From: Kribbella sp. NBC_00382
GTDB taxonomy: Bacteria > Actinomycetota > Actinomycetes > Propionibacteriales > Kribbellaceae
DNA: 64,000 nt
NCBI RefSeq assembly: GCF_036067295.1
Contig: NZ_CP107954.1
Location: 5,704,001 to 5,768,000, forward strand
Direction: 5' to 3'
The translations under genes were made by a program, and so were the position numbers. Positions 31,856-40,530 of the stretch are shown here, piece after piece. The stretch's first letter is position 1. Each line of letters opens with the position of its first letter. The notes below the pieces were generated by a model that searched no databases, was not told the DNA's origin, and saw nothing but the letters and a program-made list of their open reading frames with translations.

Positions 31856-32809
31856 GTGATTGTGGACGAACTGAGCCCGACCGCCAAGGCGTTGATGGCG
31901 CTGGAACTGATCCAGGACAACCCCGGGATCAGCGGTGAGCGCCTCGGCCAGCGGCTCGGCGTGACGGACCGCGCCGCCCGGCGGTACGTCGGAATCCTGC
32001 GCGAGGCCGGCATCCCGATCGAGTCCACCCCGGGCCGGTACGGCGGGTATCGCGTCGGCCGCGGATTCCGCCTGCCGCCGTTGATGTTCTCAACCGCCGA
32101 GGCACTCGGACTGATGATGGCTGCGCTCGAAGGCCACCACCGTGCGTCCGACCCCGAGGACCCGGCCGGGAGCGCGCTCAACAAGATCATCCGCGTACTA
32201 CCGAAGCCGGTCGCCGAGCCCGCCGAGTCGATGCGCCGGATCGTCACCCCACGCCAGGCGGCTGAGGGCACCTACCCGAACCCGGAGACGACCGCAGCCC
32301 TCGTCCAAGCCTGTACTGCGGCCCGCCGCCTCCGCATCGGTTACACCAGGGGAGACCGCGACCCGATCACGATGGACGTCGACCCGTGGGCCGTCTCCGT
32401 CCGTCAGGGACTCTGGTACCTCCTCTGCTGGTCTCACACCAAGGACGCCCAGCGAGTACTCCGCGTCGACCGCGTCACCACCACCGAGCTGCTGGACGAC
32501 ACCTTCGACCCACCCGAGGACCTGAACCCCGTCACTGCCATCGAGGACCACTTCGCCCAAGGCTGGCGCTATCGGATCGAGGTGGTGATCGACGCGCCAC
32601 TCGCGGAGATCGTCCTGGCCCGCAAACTCGGCCGGCTGGAACCGATCGACGAGACGCACACCCGGCTCATCGGCAGCACCGATGAGCCGGACTGGTACGC
32701 CTACCGCCTTGCGTTGCTCGAAGCAACCTTCTCGGTGATCGAGCCACCCGAGCTCCGCGAGGCACTCCACACCCTCGGCCAACGCCTCCTCAAAGCCTCC
32801 GAAGGCTGA
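31856..32809 (+). CDS. HTH-WYL transcriptional regulator (YafY/PafBC-like)
   Basis: A protein of 317 residues. The N-terminal winged helix is at about 8-65 (MALELIQDNPGISGERLGQRLGVTDRAARRYVGILREAG). The WYL domain begins near 145 (RRLRIGYTRGDRDPITMDVDPWAVSVRQGLWYLLCW), followed by a WCX-type C-terminal domain. WYL domains sense ligands such as nucleic-acid or nucleotide signals. GTG 31856 has GGGAGG upstream. It probably controls the divergent DinB-GNAT operon and itself. Confidence 0.92.
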   Translation: MIVDELSPTAKALMALELIQDNPGISGERLGQRLGVTDRAARRYVGILREAGIPIESTPGRYGGYRVGRGFRLPPLMFSTAEALGLMMAALEGHHRASDPEDPAGSALNKIIRVLPKPVAEPAESMRRIVTPRQAAEGTYPNPETTAALVQACTAARRLRIGYTRGDRDPITMDVDPWAVSVRQGLWYLLCWSHTKDAQRVLRVDRVTTTELLDDTFDPPEDLNPVTAIEDHFAQGWRYRIEVVIDAPLAEIVLARKLGRLEPIDETHTRLIGSTDEPDWYAYRLALLEATFSVIEPPELREALHTLGQRLLKASEG

Positions 32810-32858
32810 TCACCCGGCACAGGCAGATGTCGTGCGGAAATGTCGGCGTCGGAGGTAC

Positions 32859-33722
32859 TTAACCGAGTTCGAGCGTCGTGGTCGCGAAGATCCCCGCCTG
32901 ATCCACGTACGGCGGCGGGCCGCCCGCGTACATCCGCGCGCACTCAAAACTCGGCGACAGCCCGAGCTTCTCAACCAGCTTGACCCCAGCCGCGTTCACA
33001 TCCGGTACGTCGATCGCCACCTCTTCACCCGGCGTTGCGAGGCCGGCCACGACCGCCTCCGCGATGCCATCCGAAGCTGCGTAGAGCGGTCCGATCCGCG
33101 CGCCGCTGTCGGTCGGCCGCAGAACGCCGAAGCCGACCAACTCACCGTCCTCAAGCGCAGCCACCGACCGATGCCCCGGCAAATTCACCCAGAGCGCCAG
33201 AAACGCCTCCCGCTCCGCCGGAAAGAACCGCCGGTCATACTCAGCCACCTGCCGAAACGGCACCGTCCGCCCATCCACCAACACAACCCCCGCCGGCCCG
33301 CCGCCTCCACCCGCGGCGGCGAAGCCGGCGTGTGGTGTGCCGGAGTAGCGGATGTGGTTGAAGGCGTGCTTGAAGCCCGACTTCCGGTAGTTGTCCTGTT
33401 GATCGACGACGCCGTCGAGTCCGATCGTGCGCTCGGTGAGGTGCGCCATCACCGCCTGCCAGAGAGCGATCCCGTAACCCTGCCCGCGCATCTCCGGCCG
33501 CGAGATGTAGAACCCGAGGAACCCGTACTCCCGCCCGTACCGAACCCCCGAGCAGCAAGCAATCGGCGAACCATCCACCCGGCCGACCAAGAACCCCGAC
33601 GGGTCGGCCGCGCAGAACGCCAGCATGTCCGATCGCCCCGGATCCCACCCTTCGTCCGACGCCCACTGCCGCATCATCAAAAGCTCCGCCGCACTAGCCG
33701 CCGAGATCCCCAGGTCGCTCAT
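32859..33722 (-). CDS. GNAT-family acetyltransferase with C-terminal YitH-like domain
   Basis: A protein of 287 residues. The GNAT core is at about 1-130 with GFYISRPEMRGQGYGIALWQAVMAHL (acetyl-CoA loop RGQGYG) and the YRKSGFKHAFNH motif. The C-terminal 140 residues resemble the second acetyltransferase-like domain of YitH/HolE proteins (GFGVLRPTDSGARIGPLYA). Substrate unknown. It lies downstream of, and on the same strand as, the amidohydrolase gene, 15 bp after its end. Confidence 0.9.
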   Translation of the reverse strand: MSDLGISAASAAELLMMRQWASDEGWDPGRSDMLAFCAADPSGFLVGRVDGSPIACCSGVRYGREYGFLGFYISRPEMRGQGYGIALWQAVMAHLTERTIGLDGVVDQQDNYRKSGFKHAFNHIRYSGTPHAGFAAAGGGGGPAGVVLVDGRTVPFRQVAEYDRRFFPAEREAFLALWVNLPGHRSVAALEDGELVGFGVLRPTDSGARIGPLYAASDGIAEAVVAGLATPGEEVAIDVPDVNAAGVKLVEKLGLSPSFECARMYAGGPPPYVDQAGIFATTTLELG

Positions 33723-33737
33723 AGGAGCGAGCCTATT

Positions 33738-36700
33738 TCACCCTTCGCAACACAACCGGTGCAGCCACTCCGGCTCGTGCCACCAGTACTCCGGGTCATG
33801 CGCGTGTGCCTGCTCAGCAGTCAGCGGCTGCGGGACGTTGCTAGCAGCAACCAACGCGGGTACCACCGACTGAGCCGTGAAGGGCGCGAGCAACTGCTCG
33901 ACAGTGTGCAACTTCCCAGCCAGCATCACCTGCTGAGTCGCTGCCGCATGCGTGATGTCCGCCAGCGGATTCCCCCGTACGAACGACAGGTCGGCCTGCG
34001 CACCCGCCCGGACGACGCCGAGCTTGTCCTCGAGCGCCAGCCACTTGGCCGGATTCCGCGTCGCGGTCGTCAGCGCCTCGTACGGAGTGAACCCACCCGC
34101 CACCATCGATCGCAGATTGGCGTGCAGCGAGATGGCGGGATTGTCCAGCGGCGAGTCCGTACCGGAGATCACCAGCCCACCACCCCGATGGATCCGCAGC
34201 ACCATGTCGACGTTGCCCGCGAGTAGGGCCCGCGTGGTCACCCCAGCCGGCCCGGCCGCCGCGGACACCTTGGCCTGCAATGCGGCGTACTCCCACGCCG
34301 GATACAGCGTCGTCGTCCGCACATCGTTCACCAGCGACGGATCATCGACGTGCGCCATCGTCGAGTTGAACAGCGTCGGCGTGACCGAGAGCCCCGCCTT
34401 GGTGAAGAGCGTGACGACATCGCCGTACGCCCGACCCAGCCGGCTGACCGTATGCGAGTAGCCGAGCCGGTTGGTCGCGCCGGTGTGCTCCATCCCGTCC
34501 ATGCCGAGATGCTCAGCCGGGTACAGATAATGCGACGACAACTGCAGACCGAGCCGATGAACGGCCGCGATCACCCGCCGCTGGTACTCGACCGGCAACC
34601 GCACATACGTCTTCACCAGGTCGTATGCGAGCCCTTCGACCCGGTCGAGCTCCATCCCGAGCTGCCGCACCGACAGCGTCGGTCGCATGAAGTTGTAGTA
34701 GACCCGCGACCCGTCGATCGCCTCACCGGTCGCGAAGTACCGCGGCCCGGTCAGCGACCCGTGCGAGAGCGCTTCCCGAGTCTCCTGCATCTGGTACGCC
34801 GGATCGCCCGGCGACCGTGTTGTCGTCACCCCGTACGCCAGCCAGACGTTCCCCTGCCGCGAACCCCAAGCGCGCCCTCGCAGATGCCAGTGGACATGCG
34901 CATCGATCAGCCCGGGCATCACGGTCAGCCCGCTCGCGTCGATGTCCGCCTTGCCGTGATGCGGCCGGACAGCAGCGATCTTCGAGCCGTCCACGACGAT
35001 GTCGACGTCTTGCCGCAGCTCCTTGGCCCGACCGTCCCAGAGTGCCCCGGCGTGGATCGTGACGTGCTGGTTGATCGTCGGGCGCTGCCAGTGCAGGTCG
35101 AGCTTGACCGTCTGGGGCCGTGAGCCACGCCGGTCTGTCCGGCGGAGGTGTCCGTTGTGCAGGTAGAGCAGCGTCTGATCGTCCTGCCAGACAGGCGAGT
35201 CCGTTGCCTCTGAGGTGACTGCGCGTGGGCTGCCGGTGAAACGGCCGCGACGGTCGACGGGTGCGACGTACAGGAGACTCTCGACGACGAAGGCGAGCCA
35301 CTTGCCGTTGGGGGAGAAGGCCGGCCCGTCGTCGCCTCGCGTCGCGAGGGAGCGGAAGGGCATTGGTTCGACGTACTCGAGAGCGGTGGATGCGACATCG
35401 ACGTACAGGAGCTGGCTGGTGCCTTCGCGGAAGCGCTTCGAGAACGGCTTGACCGCGCCGAGCACGATCGTGCTGCCATCGGCGGACCAGCTCACCCGGC
35501 CGGGCTGGAAGAGCGTCGGGGTGAGCTGCCGGACCTCGCCCGACCCGAGGTCGAGCACCCAGGCAATCCCGTCCTGGTCCTGGTAGGCGATCTGCTTGCC
35601 GTCGGGGGAGTAGCGCGGCGCGGTCTGGGCTCCGGGCAACGATGAGAGCTTGCTGTCGGCGCCGGTCGCGAGATCGTGGGACCAGAGATCGGCCGTGCCG
35701 TCGCGATCACTTGCGTAGAGCAACGTCTTGCCGTCCGGCGCGAAGTCCGGATCGGAGTTGAAGTAGCCATCAGCAACGATCTTGCGTGGTTGCCCACGGC
35801 CACTGGTTGCCGCCAGCCAGAGGGCGTTCAGTGCCCGGAAGGCGAGCCAGCGGCCGTCGGGGGAGACGGTCGGGCAGGCGATACCGAGGACCGGCCGGCG
35901 CTTGGTCGATTCGAGCTCCGGCGACTTCGGCCGCGGCCGGCGCGACGTCACCGGCACGACGGCGGTGAAGGCGACGACGGTGTCCGCATTGAGTTTCCGT
36001 ACCAGGCCGTCAGCCGTGTAGAAGAGTTCGCCGGTGGAGTCCCAGGAGGGCGGCAGGGCGAAGACGTCCTTCCCGCTCGTCACCGCTTGCTCGCCGATCG
36101 CCAGGTCGCTGGCCGCGCCGGTCAGCCGTGCGTAGGCGAGCTGCCCGGTGGGTGAGTACGCCGGTCCGTAGACGGTGCTGCCGGTGCGCGCTGCGACCGC
36201 AGTACGGCGTTGTCCCGTGGTCAGATCCAGCTCGATGATCGAGGACGCGTCGACGGTGAACGCGATCTTCTTCCCGTCGGGGGAGTAGACCGGCTCGGCC
36301 TCTTCGCTCGGATCGTCGGTCAGCGCGACGATCGCGCCGGTGGCGAGGGTGAGCCGGTGGATCCCGTAGCTCCCGTTGCCACCGCGGTCCGACGAGAACA
36401 CCACCGACTTCCCGTCGGGCGCGATCATCGGCTCCCGATGATCGAAGCGCCCGGTCGTCAGCTGCCGCAACCCGGACCCATCAGGCCGGATCGTCCACAG
36501 GTGGAAGTTCCCGTCCCGATAGGACTGGAAGATGATGCTGGCGCCATCGGGCGCCCAGCGCGGCCGGGTCGCATCCTGCAGGTCATCGGTGAGCCGGCGC
36601 GACTGGCCGCCCGCGGCCGGCGTCACCCAGATCGCCGTCACCAGGTCGAACGCCAGCCATCGCCCGTCAGGCGATACCGACACCATGAAGTTGGTTCCCT

Positions 36701-36857
36701 GGGTCAGGCTCGCCGATCCTCCGGTACTTCGAGGCGCGGCGGCCGGTGAAGCGTCGGCGGAGCCGATCGGCAAGGCGCCGGCGACGGCCGCTCCACCAGT
36801 CAGCTGCAGCGCCCGGCGCCGCGACACACTCCAGATTCCAGGGTCCTCGGTATTCAT
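33738..36857 (-). CDS. Tat-exported TolB-like beta-propeller / amidohydrolase fusion
   Basis: A protein of 1039 residues from ATG 36857. Residues 10-40 are a twin-arginine signal (SRRRALQLTGGAAVAGALPIG). About 50-640 hold repeated TolB/WD40-like blades (APDGKSVVFSSDRGG, SPDGKKIAFTVD, APDGKTLLYASDRDG and others). The C-terminal amidohydrolase has a metal HxH in IDAHVHWHLRG, later His in SSHYLYPAEHLG and MEHTG, and Asp in VISGTDSPLDN. It is a secreted or membrane-associated metal-dependent hydrolase. Substrate unknown; related proteins are called imidazolonepropionase-like or tricorn-like hydrolases. Confidence 0.93.
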   Translation of the reverse strand: MNTEDPGIWSVSRRRALQLTGGAAVAGALPIGSADASPAAAPRSTGGSASLTQGTNFMVSVSPDGRWLAFDLVTAIWVTPAAGGQSRRLTDDLQDATRPRWAPDGASIIFQSYRDGNFHLWTIRPDGSGLRQLTTGRFDHREPMIAPDGKSVVFSSDRGGNGSYGIHRLTLATGAIVALTDDPSEEAEPVYSPDGKKIAFTVDASSIIELDLTTGQRRTAVAARTGSTVYGPAYSPTGQLAYARLTGAASDLAIGEQAVTSGKDVFALPPSWDSTGELFYTADGLVRKLNADTVVAFTAVVPVTSRRPRPKSPELESTKRRPVLGIACPTVSPDGRWLAFRALNALWLAATSGRGQPRKIVADGYFNSDPDFAPDGKTLLYASDRDGTADLWSHDLATGADSKLSSLPGAQTAPRYSPDGKQIAYQDQDGIAWVLDLGSGEVRQLTPTLFQPGRVSWSADGSTIVLGAVKPFSKRFREGTSQLLYVDVASTALEYVEPMPFRSLATRGDDGPAFSPNGKWLAFVVESLLYVAPVDRRGRFTGSPRAVTSEATDSPVWQDDQTLLYLHNGHLRRTDRRGSRPQTVKLDLHWQRPTINQHVTIHAGALWDGRAKELRQDVDIVVDGSKIAAVRPHHGKADIDASGLTVMPGLIDAHVHWHLRGRAWGSRQGNVWLAYGVTTTRSPGDPAYQMQETREALSHGSLTGPRYFATGEAIDGSRVYYNFMRPTLSVRQLGMELDRVEGLAYDLVKTYVRLPVEYQRRVIAAVHRLGLQLSSHYLYPAEHLGMDGMEHTGATNRLGYSHTVSRLGRAYGDVVTLFTKAGLSVTPTLFNSTMAHVDDPSLVNDVRTTTLYPAWEYAALQAKVSAAAGPAGVTTRALLAGNVDMVLRIHRGGGLVISGTDSPLDNPAISLHANLRSMVAGGFTPYEALTTATRNPAKWLALEDKLGVVRAGAQADLSFVRGNPLADITHAAATQQVMLAGKLHTVEQLLAPFTAQSVVPALVAASNVPQPLTAEQAHAHDPEYWWHEPEWLHRLCCEG

Positions 36858-36996
36858 GACAGCGTCCAATCCCTCGGGGCGGTGGGGACTCCTTCGAACC
36901 TGCCACTGCGATCCGGATCCGTTGAGGCCGCCCGGCGTGCCGCTCGATGAACGGCCGGTTCGCTGCGACGAACGGCAGCGCTCTATCGTCGGCGCC

Positions 36997-37545
36997 ATGA
37001 AATCTGTGTCGCCCAAGGCCCGGGCCGTATCACCCAAGGCCGGGGCTGGGATCGCCGCCGCCGCATCTGTGGTGATCGCGCTGGCCGCCGCTCTCGCGGT
37101 CGACAGCCGCCTCGACCGCCACTGGATCCTGCGCGGGATCACGCTGGTGGTCGCGCTGGCCTGCGCGGCCGTCCTGCTGGCCGACAATGCCCGCAAGGCC
37201 CGCGTAATCATCGGTTTGGTCGGGGTGGTGATGTTCGGCGTGATCTTCCCGGTGAGCTCGACCACCTGGTCCCAGCCCCCGGAGATCAAGTTCGCCCTCT
37301 CGGTAGCGGACGACGCAAAGGCCGCGGCCCAGAAGCAGTCCGCCAGTACGGTCACCATCGCCGACGTCAAGGCCGCGGCCGAATCCCGCGGCGGCGCCGT
37401 CGGCACCCTCAAGACCGACCGCAGCCCGACGGTCCGCGGCGCCGACGCCTACCCGCTGATCATCCGCGCGAAGCAGGACCAGGGCCGGCCCTGGTCCTGC
37501 CTCACCTTCGTACACGGTCTGGACGCCAAGGTTCGCGCCTGCTGA
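36997..37545 (+). CDS. Small integral membrane protein of unknown function
   Basis: A protein of 182 residues. There are three hydrophobic segments in the first 90 residues (AGIAAAASVVIALAAALAV, GITLVVALACAAVLLA, VIIGLVGVVMFGVIFPV), then a soluble domain of about 90 residues ending in PWSCLTFVHGLDAKVRAC. ATG 36997 lies 139 bp from the divergent hydrolase start. A repeated VSPKA dipeptide-like motif sits at the N-terminus. No family recognised. Confidence 0.75.
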   Translation: MKSVSPKARAVSPKAGAGIAAAASVVIALAAALAVDSRLDRHWILRGITLVVALACAAVLLADNARKARVIIGLVGVVMFGVIFPVSSTTWSQPPEIKFALSVADDAKAAAQKQSASTVTIADVKAAAESRGGAVGTLKTDRSPTVRGADAYPLIIRAKQDQGRPWSCLTFVHGLDAKVRAC

Positions 37546-37552
37546 TCAAGCC

Positions 37553-38764
37553 TTACCTAGGGGCCGGGATCGCCTCCGCGGCGTCGAACCAGGTGGTCAG
37601 GTCGGTCGTGCTGCGGGCGAGCCGGAGAGTGTGAGCCACCTTGACCAGGTCGGCCTGATTGACGGTGCCGCCAAGGCTCTGGATGGTGACCTGTACGCCG
37701 TGCCCTTCCATCCGGACCGCCGTCTTCGGATCCTTGCCCGGGGTCGGTCCGGAGCCGCTGTCACCCGCGATGCCGTCGCCGACGAACCAGGCGTCCATCC
37801 CATTGATGTTCAGGTCGGGTTTCGGCGTCGGCCCCTTTGACAGGGAGTTCCAGAACTTGCTGGTGTTATAGGTGATTCTCAGGTCGTCACCCGGCTTCGG
37901 GTCCCAGGGCGAGTGCCGGTAGGACGGATCCTTCGCCCGCGGCCGGTAGCCCGTCGAGGCGTCGCCATCGGACAGCACGGTGATGAAGTTCTGTCCGGAC
38001 CCGGCAACCTCACCGATCGGGCTCTGGTACGTGACCCGGTTCGGTGCGAGCCCCGCCGGCAGGAAGCCGATCTTGTACGGCGAATCGAGCCGTCCGCCGG
38101 TCGAGATCGCCCTGGCCAGCTGCAGCGCTTTCGGCAGATCGACCCTCCAGGGGCTGTCGAGCTGGGGGATCCGGGGCGTGCCCTTCTCGAGCTGCGTCTC
38201 GCAGCTGACCAGTGCCCACAGGCCACGGGCCGGCTGCCAGGCGACGGTCTTCACCGGATAGGTCATGAATCCCTGCATGAGACCGCTGTCCGGCTGAGGA
38301 ACGAGCGGCTTGTCCTTGGTCGAGGTGATGATCCGGCCCTTCGCGCCGTTGATGTCCACCGTCGGGCTGTCGACGGGGATCGTCGTCGGGTCGAAGTCGC
38401 CGTTGCGATGCGCGGTGACCAGGCAGCTCGCACCCCACGGACCTCGAGCCTTGTCGAGCTCCCAGGACTGCCGGTTGGGGGTGCTGACGCGCGGATTGAT
38501 CCGCATCGACTTGAGCGTCGGCACGTTGATCCAGGGCGTCCAGGCGGAGGCAGGGGCCGGCTGGGCCGCCTGCTCGGCGGAGATCAGTAGAGGCCCACCG
38601 ATGGCAGCGGCGGCGGTCGCGAGAACGGCGCCAAGGACGAGCGGTGTGCGGGTTCGGCGTACCGGCTTGGTGTCGGGGGTGAGGGCGGCGAGGATGTCGT
38701 CGGCCGTCGGGGCCGAGTCGGCCAGGTGGTCGAAGGCGGTGCGGAGGTCTTCCTCAGTGCGCAT
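37553..38764 (-). CDS. Membrane-anchored partner of the SigE-type sigma factor (putative anti-sigma)
   Basis: A protein of 403 residues. The N-terminal cytoplasmic part of about 38 residues (EEDLRTAFDHLADSAPTADDIL) resembles the start of actinobacterial sigma-linked membrane proteins. One membrane helix is at about 42-65, followed by a large external domain with two Cys. The start overlaps the sigma gene by 11 bp. Position strongly suggests that it restrains the sigma factor; no zinc anti-sigma motif is present, so this remains inference. Confidence 0.8.
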   Translation of the reverse strand: MRTEEDLRTAFDHLADSAPTADDILAALTPDTKPVRRTRTPLVLGAVLATAAAAIGGPLLISAEQAAQPAPASAWTPWINVPTLKSMRINPRVSTPNRQSWELDKARGPWGASCLVTAHRNGDFDPTTIPVDSPTVDINGAKGRIITSTKDKPLVPQPDSGLMQGFMTYPVKTVAWQPARGLWALVSCETQLEKGTPRIPQLDSPWRVDLPKALQLARAISTGGRLDSPYKIGFLPAGLAPNRVTYQSPIGEVAGSGQNFITVLSDGDASTGYRPRAKDPSYRHSPWDPKPGDDLRITYNTSKFWNSLSKGPTPKPDLNINGMDAWFVGDGIAGDSGSGPTPGKDPKTAVRMEGHGVQVTIQSLGGTVNQADLVKVAHTLRLARSTTDLTTWFDAAEAIPAPR

Positions 38765-39260
38765 GGGTTACTCCGGTGTGCTGAAAGGATGTGGGGTTGG
38801 CGAGCTCGATCCGGAGGGCGGCCAGGGCGCGGGAGGCGTGGGCGCGGACGTTGCTGGCGGAACAGCCGAGGGTCTCGGCGATCTCCGGATCGGACAGTCC
38901 GCCGAAGTACCGGAGTACGAGTACTGCGCGTTGGCGGCGGGGGAGCTTGGCGAGCTCGGTGATCAGCTCGTCGCGGTCGGCCTGCTGGTCGGCGTGGTCG
39001 GCGACCGACTCGCTCGCGAAGATCTCCGGCCGGGGAACGAACCGGGACCACTTGCGGCGCCAGGACAGGTACTCGTTGACCACCATCCTGCGCAGGTAGG
39101 CATCAGGGCTGTCGGCCGCGGCGACCCGGTCCCAGTGCCGGTGCGCCTTGATCGCGACGTCCTGCACCAGGTCCCCGGCGAGATCGCCGGATCCGCACAG
39201 GACGGTCGCGAACCTGAGCAACTTGGGCAGCCCCACCCGGGCCCATTCGTCGAACGTCAC
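38754..39260 (-). CDS. SigE-family ECF RNA polymerase sigma factor
   Basis: A protein of 168 residues from GTG 39260 with AGGAG at 6 nt. Region 2 has ATVLCGSGDLAGDLVQDVAIKAHRHWDRV and AYLRRMVVNEYLSWRRKW. Region 4 has LAKLPRRQRAVLVLRYFGGLSDPEIAETLGCSASNVRAHASRALAAL. This size and LSWRR wording are typical of the SigE family abundant in actinomycetes. It is co-translated with the membrane partner downstream. Confidence 0.95.
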   Translation of the reverse strand: MTFDEWARVGLPKLLRFATVLCGSGDLAGDLVQDVAIKAHRHWDRVAAADSPDAYLRRMVVNEYLSWRRKWSRFVPRPEIFASESVADHADQQADRDELITELAKLPRRQRAVLVLRYFGGLSDPEIAETLGCSASNVRAHASRALAALRIELANPTSFQHTGVTHAH

Positions 39261-39389
39261 GCCGTCTCCTCGTCCGGGCCGGCTGGTGCCGGCCTGTACC
39301 ACTAAAGACTGCGCCCGGGTCGGATCTGCTGTCCCGCTCTGGTGACCAGAGTGTGAGAAATCGATTTCTGATCCTGCGGTGGCGGAACT

Positions 39390-39395
39390 TAGGCT
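39390..39395 (+). promoter_or_regulatory. TAGGCT -10 element of the GH172 gene
   Basis: TAGGCT ends 7 nt before ATG 39403, consistent with leaderless transcription. The -35 region is weak. Confidence 0.45.
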
Positions 39396-39402
39396 CGGGC
39401 GC

Positions 39403-40476
39403 ATGACTTTTCCGAACCTGTCCGGGATCAGCGCGGTCGTCGACGTCCAGACCCGCTCCATCAGCGCGGAGAACCCGACCGGCGAACCCGGCCAGGGCGG
39501 TCGGCGTACCGAGGGAACCGGGGCTCACGCGTCGCGCGAGCTCGGGGTCGGCTGGAAGGTGTCGCCGTCGATCGAGATCGCGGCGGGGGAGACGGTGACG
39601 CTCGCGGACATCGCGGGGCCGGGCTGCGTCACGCACTTCTGGCTCACCACGCACAGGGACAACTGGCGTCGGCTGGTCCTGCGCGGTTACTGGGACGGCG
39701 ATGAGGAGCCGGCGATCGAGGCTCCGGTGGGGGACTTCTTCTGCTCCGGGTGGGGGCAGTTCGCGCAGGTGAATTCGCTGCCGGTCGCGGTGAATCCGAA
39801 TGGTGGCTTCAACTGCTATTGGGAGATGCCGTTTCGGTCGCAGGGTTTGCTGACGCTCGAGAACACGGCCGACACGTCCGTGGTCGTCTACTTCCAGGTG
39901 GACTACTGGCTGGGTGCGGTTGCCGAGGGATCGGCGTACCTGCACACGCAGTGGCGGCGGAGCAATCCGCTGGCTTCTGGAGCCGTGCATACGCTGTTGG
40001 ATGGCGTGGAGGGACCGGGGCATTACGTGGGGACGTATCTGGCGTGGGGTGTGAACAGCAGCGGGTGGTGGGGTGAGGGAGAGGTCAAGTTCTACGTCGA
40101 CGATGACGACGAGTTCCCGACGATCTGTGGGACGGGGACCGAGGACTACTTCGGCGGGGCGTGGAACTTCGACCTTGGGGCGGACCGGGGTGGGTACACG
40201 GAGTTCAGTACGCCGTACCTCGGGTTGCCGCAGGTTCTGCGGCCGGACGGGCTGTACCAGAGTCAGCAGCGGTTCGGGATGTACCGGTTCCACCTGCCTG
40301 ACCCGATTCGCTTCCGGACGCGGCTGCGGGTCGACGTACAGGCGCTGGGGTGGCGGTCGGGTGGGCGGTACCTGCCGCTGCAGGACGACATCGCGTCGAC
40401 TGCGTTCTTCTACTCCACTGCTACGTCCACTGCGCGGCCGCTGGCGCCGACTGCTGACGTGATGGAGATCTGCTAG
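39403..40476 (+). CDS. DUF2961 / glycoside hydrolase family 172 protein
   Basis: A protein of 357 residues from ATG 39403. The GH172 fold is recognised from CVTHFWLTTHRDNWRRLVLRGYWDG, VGDFFCSGWGQ, FNCYWEMPF, and the acidic active-site segment ICGTGTEDYFGGAW. Family members make or cleave fructofuranosyl or arabinofuranosyl linkages. There is no signal peptide, so the substrate would be intracellular or imported. It is divergent from the sigma factor and convergent with a GH15-like gene. Confidence 0.9.
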   Translation: MTFPNLSGISAVVDVQTRSISAENPTGEPGQGGRRTEGTGAHASRELGVGWKVSPSIEIAAGETVTLADIAGPGCVTHFWLTTHRDNWRRLVLRGYWDGDEEPAIEAPVGDFFCSGWGQFAQVNSLPVAVNPNGGFNCYWEMPFRSQGLLTLENTADTSVVVYFQVDYWLGAVAEGSAYLHTQWRRSNPLASGAVHTLLDGVEGPGHYVGTYLAWGVNSSGWWGEGEVKFYVDDDDEFPTICGTGTEDYFGGAWNFDLGADRGGYTEFSTPYLGLPQVLRPDGLYQSQQRFGMYRFHLPDPIRFRTRLRVDVQALGWRSGGRYLPLQDDIASTAFFYSTATSTARPLAPTADVMEIC

Positions 40477-40481
40477 CTGCC

Positions 40482-40530
40482 TTAGGGGAATGGCAGCGGG
40501 TGCTCTTTAGGGGATTGGCAGCGGGTGGTC
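40482..40530. repeat. 24-bp tandem duplication at the 3' end of the GH15-like gene
   Basis: TTAGGGGAATGGCAGCGGGTG at 40482 recurs at 40507 with 22 of 24 matches and a 25-bp period. The duplicated block carries the stop and last codons of the minus-strand gene, leaving an inert second copy beyond the stop. Confidence 0.7.
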
